From: Firmicutes bacterium AF25-13AC
GTDB taxonomy: Bacteria; Bacillota; Clostridia; Lachnospirales; Lachnospiraceae
Length of the DNA: 16,907 bases
Direction of reading: 5' to 3'
Assembly: GCA_003478935.1 (NCBI GenBank)
Contig: QUFP01000056.1
Location: 1 to 16,907, forward strand
The stretch's first letter is position 1. The number at the start of each line of letters is the position of its first letter. The notes below the pieces were generated by a model, which was not told the origin of the DNA, did no database searches, and worked only from the letters and a program-made list of their open reading frames with translations. A program made the position numbers and the translations under genes. Positions 6,899 through 15,700 of the stretch are shown in pieces.

Positions 6899-7843
6899 TT
6901 ATTTTTTCAGTTCTCTTCTTACTATCAGCACAATTGCGATTGCCATTAGTCCTACGCCTGCTGTGACCATCATCATACCGATGCGTCCTGTTGGATCTTC
7001 GATACCGAGGATACGTCTTGGTGATTCTGGCGGTGTGGTGGGCTGCGGTGCTGTTGTTTGTGGTGCTGTGGTTGGTGTTGTCTGACTTGGCGTCGTTGGT
7101 GCTGCCGGAGTCGTTGGCTGATATGGATTCGACTCTTCTTCCGGTGTTCTGCTCTCTGACGGTGTCGTTGACTCCGCTGGGCTTGTTGGCTCTGACGGTG
7201 TTGTCTCTTCTTCAGATGACGTACTCTCGTCTGAAGTTGTTTCTTCTGGACTTGTCTCTTCTGGTGTCGTTGAATTACTCTCGTGCGGATTGGTTGGTCC
7301 GTCCGGCTCATCTTCTTCTGGAATAGAATGCTTTGGAATAATACGGTTTTGGTAGATCAAATCGCCGTTTGCATCGCGTCCTGGAAGAAATACAAGTGAC
7401 ATAACTACTGGGCCATAGTCATCATAGGAACTTGGAACAATCAGGTACATACCAAATGGAATAGAAGAAATACTGCAGCGTCCTGCCACATCTGTTGCCA
7501 GTGTATATGTTGGCTGAATGTCTTTCTCATCTATCCAGATCTTTAAGCGTCTGCTCAGTGCAACTAGCTCTTTTGCAGTCTTCACATCTGTCTTATAACC
7601 ACAATCTTCGAAATCAGGCATAAACTTTAATGACTGTCCGTCTGGTGCCGTGATGCCGTCTGTGATCTGATACATGCTGAAGATGACACCCTCCATCGGA
7701 GTGGATTCATCCTCCAATGTAATCTCCAATGAAACATCCTGCTCGTCTGCATTGACTGCTATAATCTGTGCGCATGATGTTACCAGCAGACATATTATCA
7801 ATAACAGGCCTTGCAAATATCGCTTTACTTTCATACTTTTCAT
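6899..7843 (-). CDS. minor/base-pilin-like surface protein with Pro/Thr/Ser stalk, no LPXTG
   Basis: A secreted 314-residue protein. The N-terminal hydrophobic signal (10-32) offers two cleavage options: a lipobox-like VTSC ending at Cys24, or signal peptidase I after VNA32. Residues about 35-165 form a SpaA/Cna-B-like domain (VSLEITLEDESTPMEGVIFSMY ... FGMYLIVPSSY), which lacks the E-box glutamate and has VP there, as many base pilins do. Residues 175-275 are a Pro/Thr/Ser/Glu stalk likely to cross the wall. The end has a membrane segment (about 287-308) and RRELKK, but the expected LPXTG is absent: the nearest sequence is IEDPTG (281-286). It follows the sortase by 20 bp and is last in the operon. 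Role as wall-proximal pilus base is inferred from context. Confidence 0.75.
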   Translation of the reverse strand: MKSMKVKRYLQGLLLIICLLVTSCAQIIAVNADEQDVSLEITLEDESTPMEGVIFSMYQITDGITAPDGQSLKFMPDFEDCGYKTDVKTAKELVALSRRLKIWIDEKDIQPTYTLATDVAGRCSISSIPFGMYLIVPSSYDDYGPVVMSLVFLPGRDANGDLIYQNRIIPKHSIPEEDEPDGPTNPHESNSTTPEETSPEETTSDESTSSEEETTPSEPTSPAESTTPSESRTPEEESNPYQPTTPAAPTTPSQTTPTTAPQTTAPQPTTPPESPRRILGIEDPTGRIGMMMVTAGVGLMAIAIVLIVRRELKK

Positions 7844-7863
7844 ACCCTCTTGTCTCCTTCCTA

Positions 7864-8694
7864 TTATCGCTTTCTCTTGCGGCTATGCAAGAGAACCCAG
7901 ATCAACAGCACTACTAAAATCGGCACTGCTACGGCTGGTGCAACCAACTTTGGTTCTATCTGAATCGCATCCGCTGTTACGCGAATGGCACTTGCGCTTG
8001 CCTTTGTCTCTACGCGGTGCCCTCTAACTAGAAGACGATGCGTATTGATTCCATATGGTGTACAAGTGACCAGTGTACACAGGTCTTTGTCTTCTTCAAT
8101 CTCCAGATCTGACAGATCATCTGGTTCTACAATCCGAATCTGATCTACCTCATATGTCAATGTTTCATCCAGAACACGAATTAAAAATTCATCGCCTACT
8201 ACCAGCTCATCCAAATTGGTAAAAAGCTTAGCAGAGGGCAAACCTCTGTGTCCTGATAATACGGCATGTGTTCCCGGTCCTCCAACTGGAAGCGATGAGC
8301 CTTCGATATGACCAACTGCAATCTGAAGGATACCTTCGTCTGTACCATGATAAATTGGAAGCGAAACCTTGATCTTTGGAATTTCTATGTATCCTAAGAT
8401 TCCGTTGTCATTGACATCTAGCAGTGATTCATATTCTTCTCGCTCTTCGTCTGTCATGATCCAGCGGTTTGACTTGCTTTTAAGCTGCTGGTTATATTCG
8501 TAAGCATCATCCCACATGTGCTCATACTGCTTATCATCTACTTCGGCAACTGCCTGTGCATATGTGGCAATTGCTCTCGACTGATGCAGCGAGTTCCAAT
8601 AATCGCTGACGGTCGGATACAGCAGCAAGGACAGACCTACCAAGAGAATCAAGAGTAATAAGATGGTAGTCATATTTTTTTTGATCCACTTCAT
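7864..8694 (-). CDS. class C (pilin-polymerising) sortase
   Basis: A 276-residue transpeptidase that joins pilin subunits through their LPXTG threonine. The architecture is class C: an N-terminal membrane segment (9-28), catalytic domain, then a second membrane segment (about 250-269) and basic tail. Catalytic residues are His149 in LSGHRG, Cys211 in TLVTC and Arg220 in THRLLVRG. The N-terminal lid motif DPF/DPW seen in streptococcal SrtC is not present; the segment reads LLDVNDNGILGYIEIPK. GAGGAG precedes ATG 8694. It lies between the major pilin and the minor pilin. The 322-bp gap before it holds several hairpins that probably keep its level below that of the pilin. Confidence 0.93.
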   Translation of the reverse strand: MKWIKKNMTTILLLLILLVGLSLLLYPTVSDYWNSLHQSRAIATYAQAVAEVDDKQYEHMWDDAYEYNQQLKSKSNRWIMTDEEREEYESLLDVNDNGILGYIEIPKIKVSLPIYHGTDEGILQIAVGHIEGSSLPVGGPGTHAVLSGHRGLPSAKLFTNLDELVVGDEFLIRVLDETLTYEVDQIRIVEPDDLSDLEIEEDKDLCTLVTCTPYGINTHRLLVRGHRVETKASASAIRVTADAIQIEPKLVAPAVAVPILVVLLIWVLLHSRKRKR

Positions 8695-8707
8695 AAGCTC
8701 TCCTCAC

Positions 8708-8749
8708 GGTTGTATCTGGATGCCTCAAAAGAGGCATCCGATTGCAACC
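8708..8749. repeat. hairpin in the leader of the sortase gene
   Basis: A perfect 9-bp stem GGATGCCTC-AAAA-GAGGCATCC (8718-8739) is flanked by an outer GGTTG/CAACC pair (8708-8712 with 8745-8749). It lies just upstream of the sortase ribosome binding site. There is no U-tract on either side, so it is not a classical terminator; an RNA processing, stability or attenuation element is likelier. Confidence 0.85.
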
Positions 8750-8758
8750 TAGTTTGTT

Positions 8759-8780
8759 TCTTTGTGTTATCTTTGTGTTA
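8759..8780. repeat. perfect 11-bp tandem repeat
   Basis: TCTTTGTGTTA occurs twice head-to-tail (8759-8769 and 8770-8780), next to the sortase-leader hairpin. It could bind a regulator or be a product of slippage. Confidence 0.8.
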
Positions 8781-8799
8781 CCCGGATGTTCTACGAAGG

Positions 8800-8935
8800 A
8801 GCCTCGGCGATGGCTTTGTCGGCGAGCCTGATCAGCGTGCCCACTACTTACTAGCAACGTAAGTTTATTTCGTGCGCACGCTTTTACGGCGTCGCCTCGT
8901 AAAGTCCAGTCGCCTCAGCTACCGTTTACGTAATG
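8800..8935 (-). other. structured intergenic element between major pilin and sortase
   Basis: This 322-bp gap (8695-9016) has no convincing gene but is more GC-rich than its surroundings and packed with symmetry: an 11-bp inverted repeat with 2 mismatches (8800-8810 with 8819-8829), ACTTAC/GTAAGT (8846-8851 with 8859-8864), the 10-bp palindrome CGTGCGCACG (8871-8880) and CTTTTACG/CGTAAAG (8881-8888 with 8898-8904). The succession suggests a folded RNA segment or a dispersed repeat element. I could not match it to a riboswitch family. Confidence 0.5.
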
Positions 8936-9016
8936 ATAGTCATCTCTCGCACAAATAACTTTTTTGCTCTGTTTAACTGATTAATTATTAACGAATCAAT
9001 CGTGCTGACAAAACAA

Positions 9017-10549
9017 TTAGCGTGCGCTCATGCGCTTCTTGGTGATCAGAAGGATAGCTGCGCCAAGAACAAGGATAGAACCAACAACGTAGAAGATTGT
9101 GGTACCCATACCACCGGTGGTAGGAAGGGTTGAACCAGACATGTTGATTACTTCATTAGTCATAGTTGATTTCTCATTGTCAATAGTTGTTGTTGCAGAA
9201 TCTCCAGTAACTGCCTCTTTATGTGTAGCCTCAATTGTAATTGTAATTGAAGCACATGTATTGTATCCAGCCGGAGTTGTTGTCTCGACTAATGTATATG
9301 TTCCTGCATCCAAACCTACAATATTAAATTTACCTGTTGTATCTGCAGAAGTCATTTCCTGTGCTACCTCAGATCCCTTTACTGGACGGTATGCCTTTAA
9401 AGTATCATCATAAATCAATTCAACTTCATTACTTGTATTAGTTCCCTTATAAAGTCTAAATCCAGCTCCTGGAAGCGGATCTTTATTCTGATCAACCTTA
9501 GTATTATCTACTTCATACGTAAATACCCATACATGATCTTCTTTAGTTTTTCCCATATCTCCTTCACCACCAACATTCGGATTGTTGGAGTACTCTAAAG
9601 ATACAGTATTCTTATTATCGGTAGTTCCTGTTGTGTGGTTAACGGTTGCCTTTTCATTTAAATGTGCATTATAGACAACTACAACTTCTGCACCATCTGT
9701 TAAATCAACACCACTAATAGTCTTAAGATCTGCAATAAATAATGTCCAATCTCCACCAGCCTGACCAGCAGTTGCACTGCACTTATATCCCTTAGCATCA
9801 ACAGACATACCATCAACTGTTACAGACTCAATTGATTCAAAAGTAACACCAGCTGACATTTTATCTGTAAACTTAACTGCATATTTTGGATAATCAATGT
9901 AATGAGTACTAGCTGGAAGAGTTGCAATTAACTTAAACTTAAAAGATTCGTTAATCGCATGGTCAGCAGACTCGCCCCAACCCTCTAAATCAGCACCTTC
10001 TTCTGCATCAGCTACTTCATCCTGAACCTGCTTATCAACACTTGGCTTTACTGACTTCGGGGTAATTGTAAGATCACCTACCACTGCTACTATATACTTT
10101 GTGTAAGCTTCATCTTTTCCTGTCAAACTAGCATTATCCTTAATCAGATAATATCCTGCTTTCGCTGAATATACTGCTTTATCTGAAATCGTTACTACTG
10201 GAGCCGAATCTAAATCTACATACTTCTCAATTACATCCAGCTTTGCAGTATCATTAACAGCTGACTTTGCAACAGTAAGTGCAGCAATAACGCTATCATC
10301 AACATCATCACCTATCTTCACATTTTCAGCTCTCTTACTATTTGCACCCCACTTTAAATTAGAAAGGGTTGTTCCATATAAATCACCTGTAAAGATTTGG
10401 TAAATTCCATACGTATGGTCAGTGCCTGCCGGTGCTGTAATTGTGTAAGTACTGCTTCCTGCTGTGCTACCTGCGAATGCCGCAACACTCATTGCTACTA
10501 CCATCATGAAACTCAGTGCCAGAGCCATGACTTTTTTCATTTTCTTCAT
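9017..10549 (-). CDS. major pilin (SpaA/FimA-type, isopeptide-forming, LPTTG-anchored)
   Basis: Secreted shaft subunit of 510 residues. The signal peptide is cleaved after AFA26. The N-terminal domain (27-160) ends in a pilin-motif-like segment TPKSVKPSVDK (163-173), whose lysines are the likely acceptors for sortase crosslinking. A middle domain (about 175-330) resembles the fimbrial isopeptide D2 domain. A C-terminal SpaA/Cna-B domain starts at TYEVDNTKVDQNKDPLPGA and has its E-box in YTLVETTTPAGY, with Glu422. The sorting signal is LPTTG (475-479; DNA 9113-9127), followed by a hydrophobic segment and KKRMSAR. GAGGAAG precedes the ATG. The adjacent class C sortase should polymerise it. Hairpins lie on both sides of the gene, fitting a stable, abundant message. 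Confidence 0.93.
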   Translation of the reverse strand: MKKMKKVMALALSFMMVVAMSVAAFAGSTAGSSTYTITAPAGTDHTYGIYQIFTGDLYGTTLSNLKWGANSKRAENVKIGDDVDDSVIAALTVAKSAVNDTAKLDVIEKYVDLDSAPVVTISDKAVYSAKAGYYLIKDNASLTGKDEAYTKYIVAVVGDLTITPKSVKPSVDKQVQDEVADAEEGADLEGWGESADHAINESFKFKLIATLPASTHYIDYPKYAVKFTDKMSAGVTFESIESVTVDGMSVDAKGYKCSATAGQAGGDWTLFIADLKTISGVDLTDGAEVVVVYNAHLNEKATVNHTTGTTDNKNTVSLEYSNNPNVGGEGDMGKTKEDHVWVFTYEVDNTKVDQNKDPLPGAGFRLYKGTNTSNEVELIYDDTLKAYRPVKGSEVAQEMTSADTTGKFNIVGLDAGTYTLVETTTPAGYNTCASITITIEATHKEAVTGDSATTTIDNEKSTMTNEVINMSGSTLPTTGGMGTTIFYVVGSILVLGAAILLITKKRMSAR

Positions 10550-10646
10550 ATTTTACTTCCTCGCTTTCTTTTCTATTCTATCCTTTTTTGTTTTTGGGCT
10601 GTGCCCTCCCTCTGAATAATGCGTAGGAATTGCGTATATTGAGGGT

Positions 10647-10662
10647 TCCCCATGCTTGGGGA
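10647..10662. repeat. hairpin upstream of major pilin gene
   Basis: TCCCCA-TGCT-TGGGGA forms a 6-bp GC-rich stem in the 127-bp gap between adhesin and major pilin. No U-tract follows on the minus strand. It could protect the 5' end of the pilin message or pause polymerase. No convincing promoter was found in the gap; a TAGAAT box lies near the pilin start but lacks a -35. Confidence 0.6.
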
Positions 10663-10666
10663 GTTT

Positions 10667-10690
10667 AGAGAATTTGTTACCAAATTCTCT
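10667..10690. repeat. perfect hairpin enclosing the adhesin stop codon
   Basis: A 10-bp perfect stem (10667-10676 with 10681-10690) has a 4-base loop which on the minus strand is GTAA, containing the TAA stop of the adhesin gene. No U-tract follows. A terminating ribosome would cover and melt the stem, so it can form only when translation has ended or failed. Confidence 0.85.
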
Positions 10691-12452
10691 TGCCTCCTTT
10701 CTGCATGTGTTTTTTATATATCAGGAACGCTGCCCCTGCTATTAGGAGCACGCCGCCCATGGTATACCAATAGGTACCGGTTCCACCGGTTTCTGGAAGG
10801 GTGATTTTATCATCCTCTTTCTGATTGGTAATGTATATAATACCAGTTTTGATACCACTATTATTGAGGTATGTAGTTTTGTAGCCTGGTATGTTAACTG
10901 TTTCCTCTACTGTGTAATAGTATGGGAATGTATTTCCATCAGCGTCTGTTCCTGTCGCTGGAAGATCTGACCATGAAACAGACCATTTGTTTGATGCAGT
11001 TAATGATACATTCTTTAGTTTTGTGCCATTTGATGTTTCTGCAATCTCACGTGATCCTGAAATTGACTCATAGGCTTCCGGTTTGTCATACTCATAAGCA
11101 CTTGGATCCTCACTCGCATACTGAATAGGATACTCTAAAACTATAGTAACATCCTCTGATATACTAGAATAGCGTAACTCATAATGATCTACTTTTCCCC
11201 ACTTATTCACTACTGGAATACACTGGCCCTGCAATTCTTCTGATAACTGTCCCTTAGTCTGTTCTAATAATTTAATAGTAAAAGCACTTCCTTTCGCTAT
11301 ATCAAACGACCCAAGAGTTTTTTGTTTCTGCCCATCCCATTCCTTGTACTTCTTTATGACTGTCACCGTCCACTTTGCTAGTTGCTGTTCCTGTCGATAA
11401 ACTGTAACCTTAATGCTGTCTGTTGGTGGATTTACTAATGTAGATCCATTTTTATTCTCCCAAACTTTCTTTACCACAATCTCAGTATTTTCGTTTGGAA
11501 CATACATAACAGCATCTTTGCTTGTTGTTTCATAGAACTTAACTTCATTTGCATCTACTCCAGCGGCTGAGAAAACACTACTCATAGCGTTAATCGTGCT
11601 TTCTTTTGTCGTATTCGCTTTCATAAATACAAAATAAATTGGATTTGATAATTTACTATAGCCAGACGGTGCTTTTGTTTCCTTCAATCTATACAATGTT
11701 TCTTGTACAAATTCTTTCGGAAGTTCAACTTCTCCCTTCGCATTTGAAATATACTTTCCATCTGAATGATTGTCATCACTCACAAGACTCCATGGATTTG
11801 ATTGTGAATCATATTTTTCAATTTCAAATTCAGCTCCAGAAAGAAGATTTGTATAATCATCACTATCGACTTTATAAATCTTCAATGATCCCTTATTAAC
11901 AGACGCACCCGATTCTTGATTCTGAATTATGGTACTTGTCGATGACTCAAACTTTCCGTATAGTCTTACCTTATTGCTTATTTCTGGTGCATGCGCTGCT
12001 CCACATTCAATACGGTACCTATAAACAAATACACAAGCAGTTTCATCTGGCACTACCAAATTTAATACATTCTTTTGTTCATCATACTGTAATGTATATC
12101 TGGTTGAACTAAGTTCTGTACCTTTATAATCTGCTTTTGATGCATCATAATAATACAATCCAGTATTATCTAAATCCAAATACGCAGTTACACCTTTCGG
12201 TAAAGTTAACGTATCAGATAACGATAATGTGTCTGCATATGGATTCATATTCGCACCTGACGGATTAATTACAACAGAATATGCTGCATAATATGCACTT
12301 ATAGCACCACTAGCATCTTGTTCAGTCTCTGCTACTGCTGTTTTCTCAATCTTAGTAGTTGGTCTTGTTACTGTAGTTGTCTGTGAATCCGAATTCGATC
12401 CCCATTCAACCTTATTAACATATGTCTTATCAGTAACATTAAATCCTTCCAT
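10677..12452 (-). CDS. giant pilus adhesin, C-terminal part with LPETG anchor (frameshifted gene)
   Basis: This 591-codon stretch is the C-terminal third of the adhesin begun at 16332; the true reading frame enters near 12447, so its first ATG is not a gene start. It contains an immunoglobulin-like segment (from PTTKIEKTAV), a SpaA/Cna-B domain (DNA about 11610-11900) from GSLKIYKVDSDD to the E-box YRLKETKAPSGY, then a second Cna-B-like region from TEIVVKKVWENK (about 11490). It ends with LPETG (10785-10799), a membrane segment and a basic tail. The LPETG marks it as a sortase substrate, either coupled to the pilus tip or anchored to the wall. It is followed by the major pilin after 127 bp. 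Confidence 0.88.
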   Translation of the reverse strand: MEGFNVTDKTYVNKVEWGSNSDSQTTTVTRPTTKIEKTAVAETEQDASGAISAYYAAYSVVINPSGANMNPYADTLSLSDTLTLPKGVTAYLDLDNTGLYYYDASKADYKGTELSSTRYTLQYDEQKNVLNLVVPDETACVFVYRYRIECGAAHAPEISNKVRLYGKFESSTSTIIQNQESGASVNKGSLKIYKVDSDDYTNLLSGAEFEIEKYDSQSNPWSLVSDDNHSDGKYISNAKGEVELPKEFVQETLYRLKETKAPSGYSKLSNPIYFVFMKANTTKESTINAMSSVFSAAGVDANEVKFYETTSKDAVMYVPNENTEIVVKKVWENKNGSTLVNPPTDSIKVTVYRQEQQLAKWTVTVIKKYKEWDGQKQKTLGSFDIAKGSAFTIKLLEQTKGQLSEELQGQCIPVVNKWGKVDHYELRYSSISEDVTIVLEYPIQYASEDPSAYEYDKPEAYESISGSREIAETSNGTKLKNVSLTASNKWSVSWSDLPATGTDADGNTFPYYYTVEETVNIPGYKTTYLNNSGIKTGIIYITNQKEDDKITLPETGGTGTYWYTMGGVLLIAGAAFLIYKKHMQKGGKRIW

Positions 12453-12712
12453 TCATCCTTAATAGAAGCACGGTAAGTTATTGCCAACTTCCATCCTGTT
12501 TTTCCGCCATTCTTTGCTGCTGTTGCATATCCGTCTTGTATCATAATTGTCATCAACGATCCGTCTTGTGAAATACTAACAACTGGCTTTTTATTTTCCG
12601 CAAAATCATACCGCTGCGGACCAGCTGAATTACGATAATCAACTCTGTATTGATAATTCTCTCCGTCTTCGAAGTAGTACCAACCTTCCACTGATTTCTC
12701 ATCAATAACCAT
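12368..12712 (-). CDS. giant pilus adhesin, short middle part in a third frame
   Basis: About 110 codons that belong between the two larger adhesin fragments. The frame is open from about 12772, upstream of the apparent ATG at 12712 (IDAESANDQSITLTDYIPNG precedes it), and makes sense down to about 12447 (ITYRASIKDEWK). After that the sequence continues meaningfully in the next frame (GFNVTDKTYVNKVEW). Each junction needs one added base. The content (DGENYQYRVDYRN, SQDGSLMTIMI) is a beta-rich adhesin domain like its neighbours. It is not an independent gene: there is no ribosome binding site at its ATG. Confidence 0.75.
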   Translation of the reverse strand: MVIDEKSVEGWYYFEDGENYQYRVDYRNSAGPQRYDFAENKKPVVSISQDGSLMTIMIQDGYATAAKNGGKTGWKLAITYRASIKDEWKDLMLLIRHMLIRLNGDRIRIHRQLQ

Positions 12713-12738
12713 ACCATTCGGTATATAATCAGTTAATG

Positions 12739-15700
12739 TTATCGACTGATCATTTGCACTCTCAGCATCAATAAGTATACGATAGTAATATACTCATTTT
12801 TTAAACTATCATATGTAAATTCCTTAGTTCCGTCCACGAACTTAGGCATCTGAATTATACCTAGTGAACTTTGCGGAGTATTATAGTCTCTTCCAGTATT
12901 CGCAATACTCTGCTTTGATAGAATTTTATCTTTCTTTATCGTATGCTGCGCTTCAGATTCCTTATGATGTTCTGGAAGTTCTGCCTTATTCTTGAATACC
13001 CATGAAGTTCCTGGCTGCATTGCTGATATATCGGCATATGTGCTATAAGATTCAAGATTCATATATTTTGCTTTAACATCAACACCAGTTTTCGGTATTA
13101 CCTTTATTTCAAAGGATTTTACCTTCTGCGTTGTATCTGTTGAAGCGATCATATTTCCATCTGCATCATAATAGGTTACTTCCACTGTTACTTGATTATT
13201 TTCATATGGAAGTTTCGTATTATCACTAAGTTGTAAGCTAAAATTCTTTTCGATTTCTGCCTGCAGTTCATTAGCGATTCCATAATGGTTTCCAGTATTT
13301 CCGTCACTCGCATCTATAAAGGTATCTTTATAAACGAATTCTGTCAAAGTGGTATCTGGAAGAGTAACATTTGTATTCCATGTTAATTTCTTGCTTCCAG
13401 CATCTACATCAGCCTCACTCTTATAACTTTTACTAACTCCCCAGTCACGATGTGAAACGCCTACTTCTGCAGTGCTACTATTTCCATCACCATCTTTTCC
13501 TATCGTTCCTGTATTCGTAACCTTTCCGTTACTATCCGGAGCTGTTGTTGTATAAGAAATTCTATACTCACCCGTATATGGCTGATAAGTTTCAAATGTG
13601 TACTTGATACTTCTTCCATCAGGCTCTACTACAGCTTTACCAACAACTGCATTATTATTGGTAGTATCAACCACATCAAATTCTGTTCCGATAAAATTAA
13701 TTCCATCTGGAAGCTTATCTGAGAACGTATATCCTTGAATATCCTTTCTGCCCTTATTCAAAGTAACTGTCCAGTTAATTTCATTTTTATCAGAATCATA
13801 ACCACCAGTCTTACTGATCATTGCCTTTGAGATTTCAACAGAATTCCAAGTTTCCTTGCTATCTGTTTTAATGGATACTTTTGCTCCATTATTTAATGTA
13901 GCTGCTCCATCCCAATCATTTGATCCATTCACTGAAACATTGGCTGTATACTTTACAATATACTTTTCCCCTGCTTTCAGTTCAGGTAAATCTGTCAATG
14001 TAAACTTTGGATATCCATCATTTGTTTTACTAAATGTTGGCGTATACTCCGTCACTTCTGTTTGATTTCCATAATCATCAGTTTTATAAATTTTAAAACT
14101 ATTTGGATCAAACTCTGCTGACGCAGGTGATGATGCTCTAAAATAATCCTCTATAGTAACTGGGCTACCACTTCCTTTTTTGGAAGATGCAGTAATCGTA
14201 TAATCAACAGTCTTTCCGTCTTTGCTTACGGATCCAGATTTCTCAACAGAAATATCATTTTTTAGTGTTTCTTCCTGTTTATCAATCTTTAGAGTTCCAC
14301 CTTCACCGCCAAATTCAAGTTCGCCATTCTCGTTTGTACCCGATGCTGAAACAGTTCCTTCAAACCAAACATTTCCATTAAATTGTTTCCCATCAGCAAC
14401 AAAGTTATCTTCAAACTCAATTTCAATTAATCCATCTGGAGAAATTGTATATGTTCCAACAGCAACACCATTTCTGTAAATGGAACCATTTTCCTCCTTA
14501 CGTAACTTAACTCCGCTTGGTAACTGATAATAAATTTTCTTATTACTCGAATCTACTTTTCCATCAGGGATATTATATGAAATATAAAATCTTACCTGAT
14601 CTCCTTCTTTTACGGATTCTCCATCACCAATTGGAACCCAGTAACCATTCTGGATTTTTGAGAAAGTAATTCCCGTAATATACGGTCCAAAATCAACACC
14701 TGTAGTAGTTGCCTGAGTAGCTATTCTACTAGCTTTTCTCATTCTTCTCACATTCGATGAAGACATATTCTTTTCTACCGTCAATAACGGTCCATCTATT
14801 TCCAGATTCCAGTTGTTCAAATCATATGATAGCTCTTCTTCTGTTTCTGCTTCAGATGTCTCCTCCTCGGTGGAAGCTTCCTCACTACTCTCCTCTTCCG
14901 CCTCTGAAGTTTCTTCCTCTGTGGATGCTTCTTCACTCGTCAGCTCTTCTTCAGATGTTTCCTCAGTAGAAGTCTCTTCGAAGCTCTCCTCTTCAGAACT
15001 CTCTTCCTCGGTACTTACTTCCTCTGAGCTTTCCTCTTCGCTTTCTGCCTCGATGGAAGAACTTTCCTCTGGCTCGCTTTCGGACTCTGATTCAACCTCG
15101 GATTCCGATTCAACCTCTTCTGCTGATTCAGTCTCGGACTCTGCCTCTGATTCGTCTTCGCTTGATGCTTCAAGGCTTGTCTCTTCGATGCTTGTTTCTT
15201 CGGTACTTACTTCTTCTAAGCTTGTTTCTTCGCTTGATGCTTCTGTACTTGGTTCTTCTGCATCGGTGTCTGCCTCACTTGAAGCTTCTTCTGTTGAAGT
15301 CTCTTCGCTTGAAGTTTCTTCTGTTGAAGTCTCTTCACTTGAAGTTTCTTCTATTGAAGCTGTTTCGCTGCTTTCGTCTTCGCTTGATGTTTCTTCGTTC
15401 TGACTAGCGGTTACTGCTTCACTGGTTGCTGTTTCTTCGGTGCTCTTTTTGTAGCACTCGTCTGTATGTACATGCTCTACTCTGTCACAGATTAATGTCT
15501 CTACGAGAACCTGCTTTTCTGTGAAACATGTTTCGCTATGCTTATGCTCTTTTAATTCTAGCTTTCCACATGCGAGCACGCCGTCTTTGTAGCACTCTGC
15601 TGTGTGTGTATGAAGCTCTGCTGGCTCTTCACAGATTAGTACCTGCACATCCTGATAGCAGGCTTCGCTGTGTGTGTGACCTGCGCTTTCTGGAATGGTG

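Noticed and set aside
8780..8940. Possible c-di-GMP-I (GEMM) riboswitch, suggested by GACAAAGCC and GGTAGC strings on the minus strand
   Set aside because: The strings occur in the wrong order and spacing, and the conserved GCAAAGC and GGGCAAACC parts are missing.
15281..15360. CRISPR-like array
   Set aside because: The repeats are contiguous with no unique spacers and encode protein in frame.
14813..15403. Long plus-strand open frame rich in Ser/Val opposite the adhesin stalk
   Set aside because: It is the mirror of the repetitive Ser/Glu/Thr codons on the minus strand, with no ribosome binding site and no domain.
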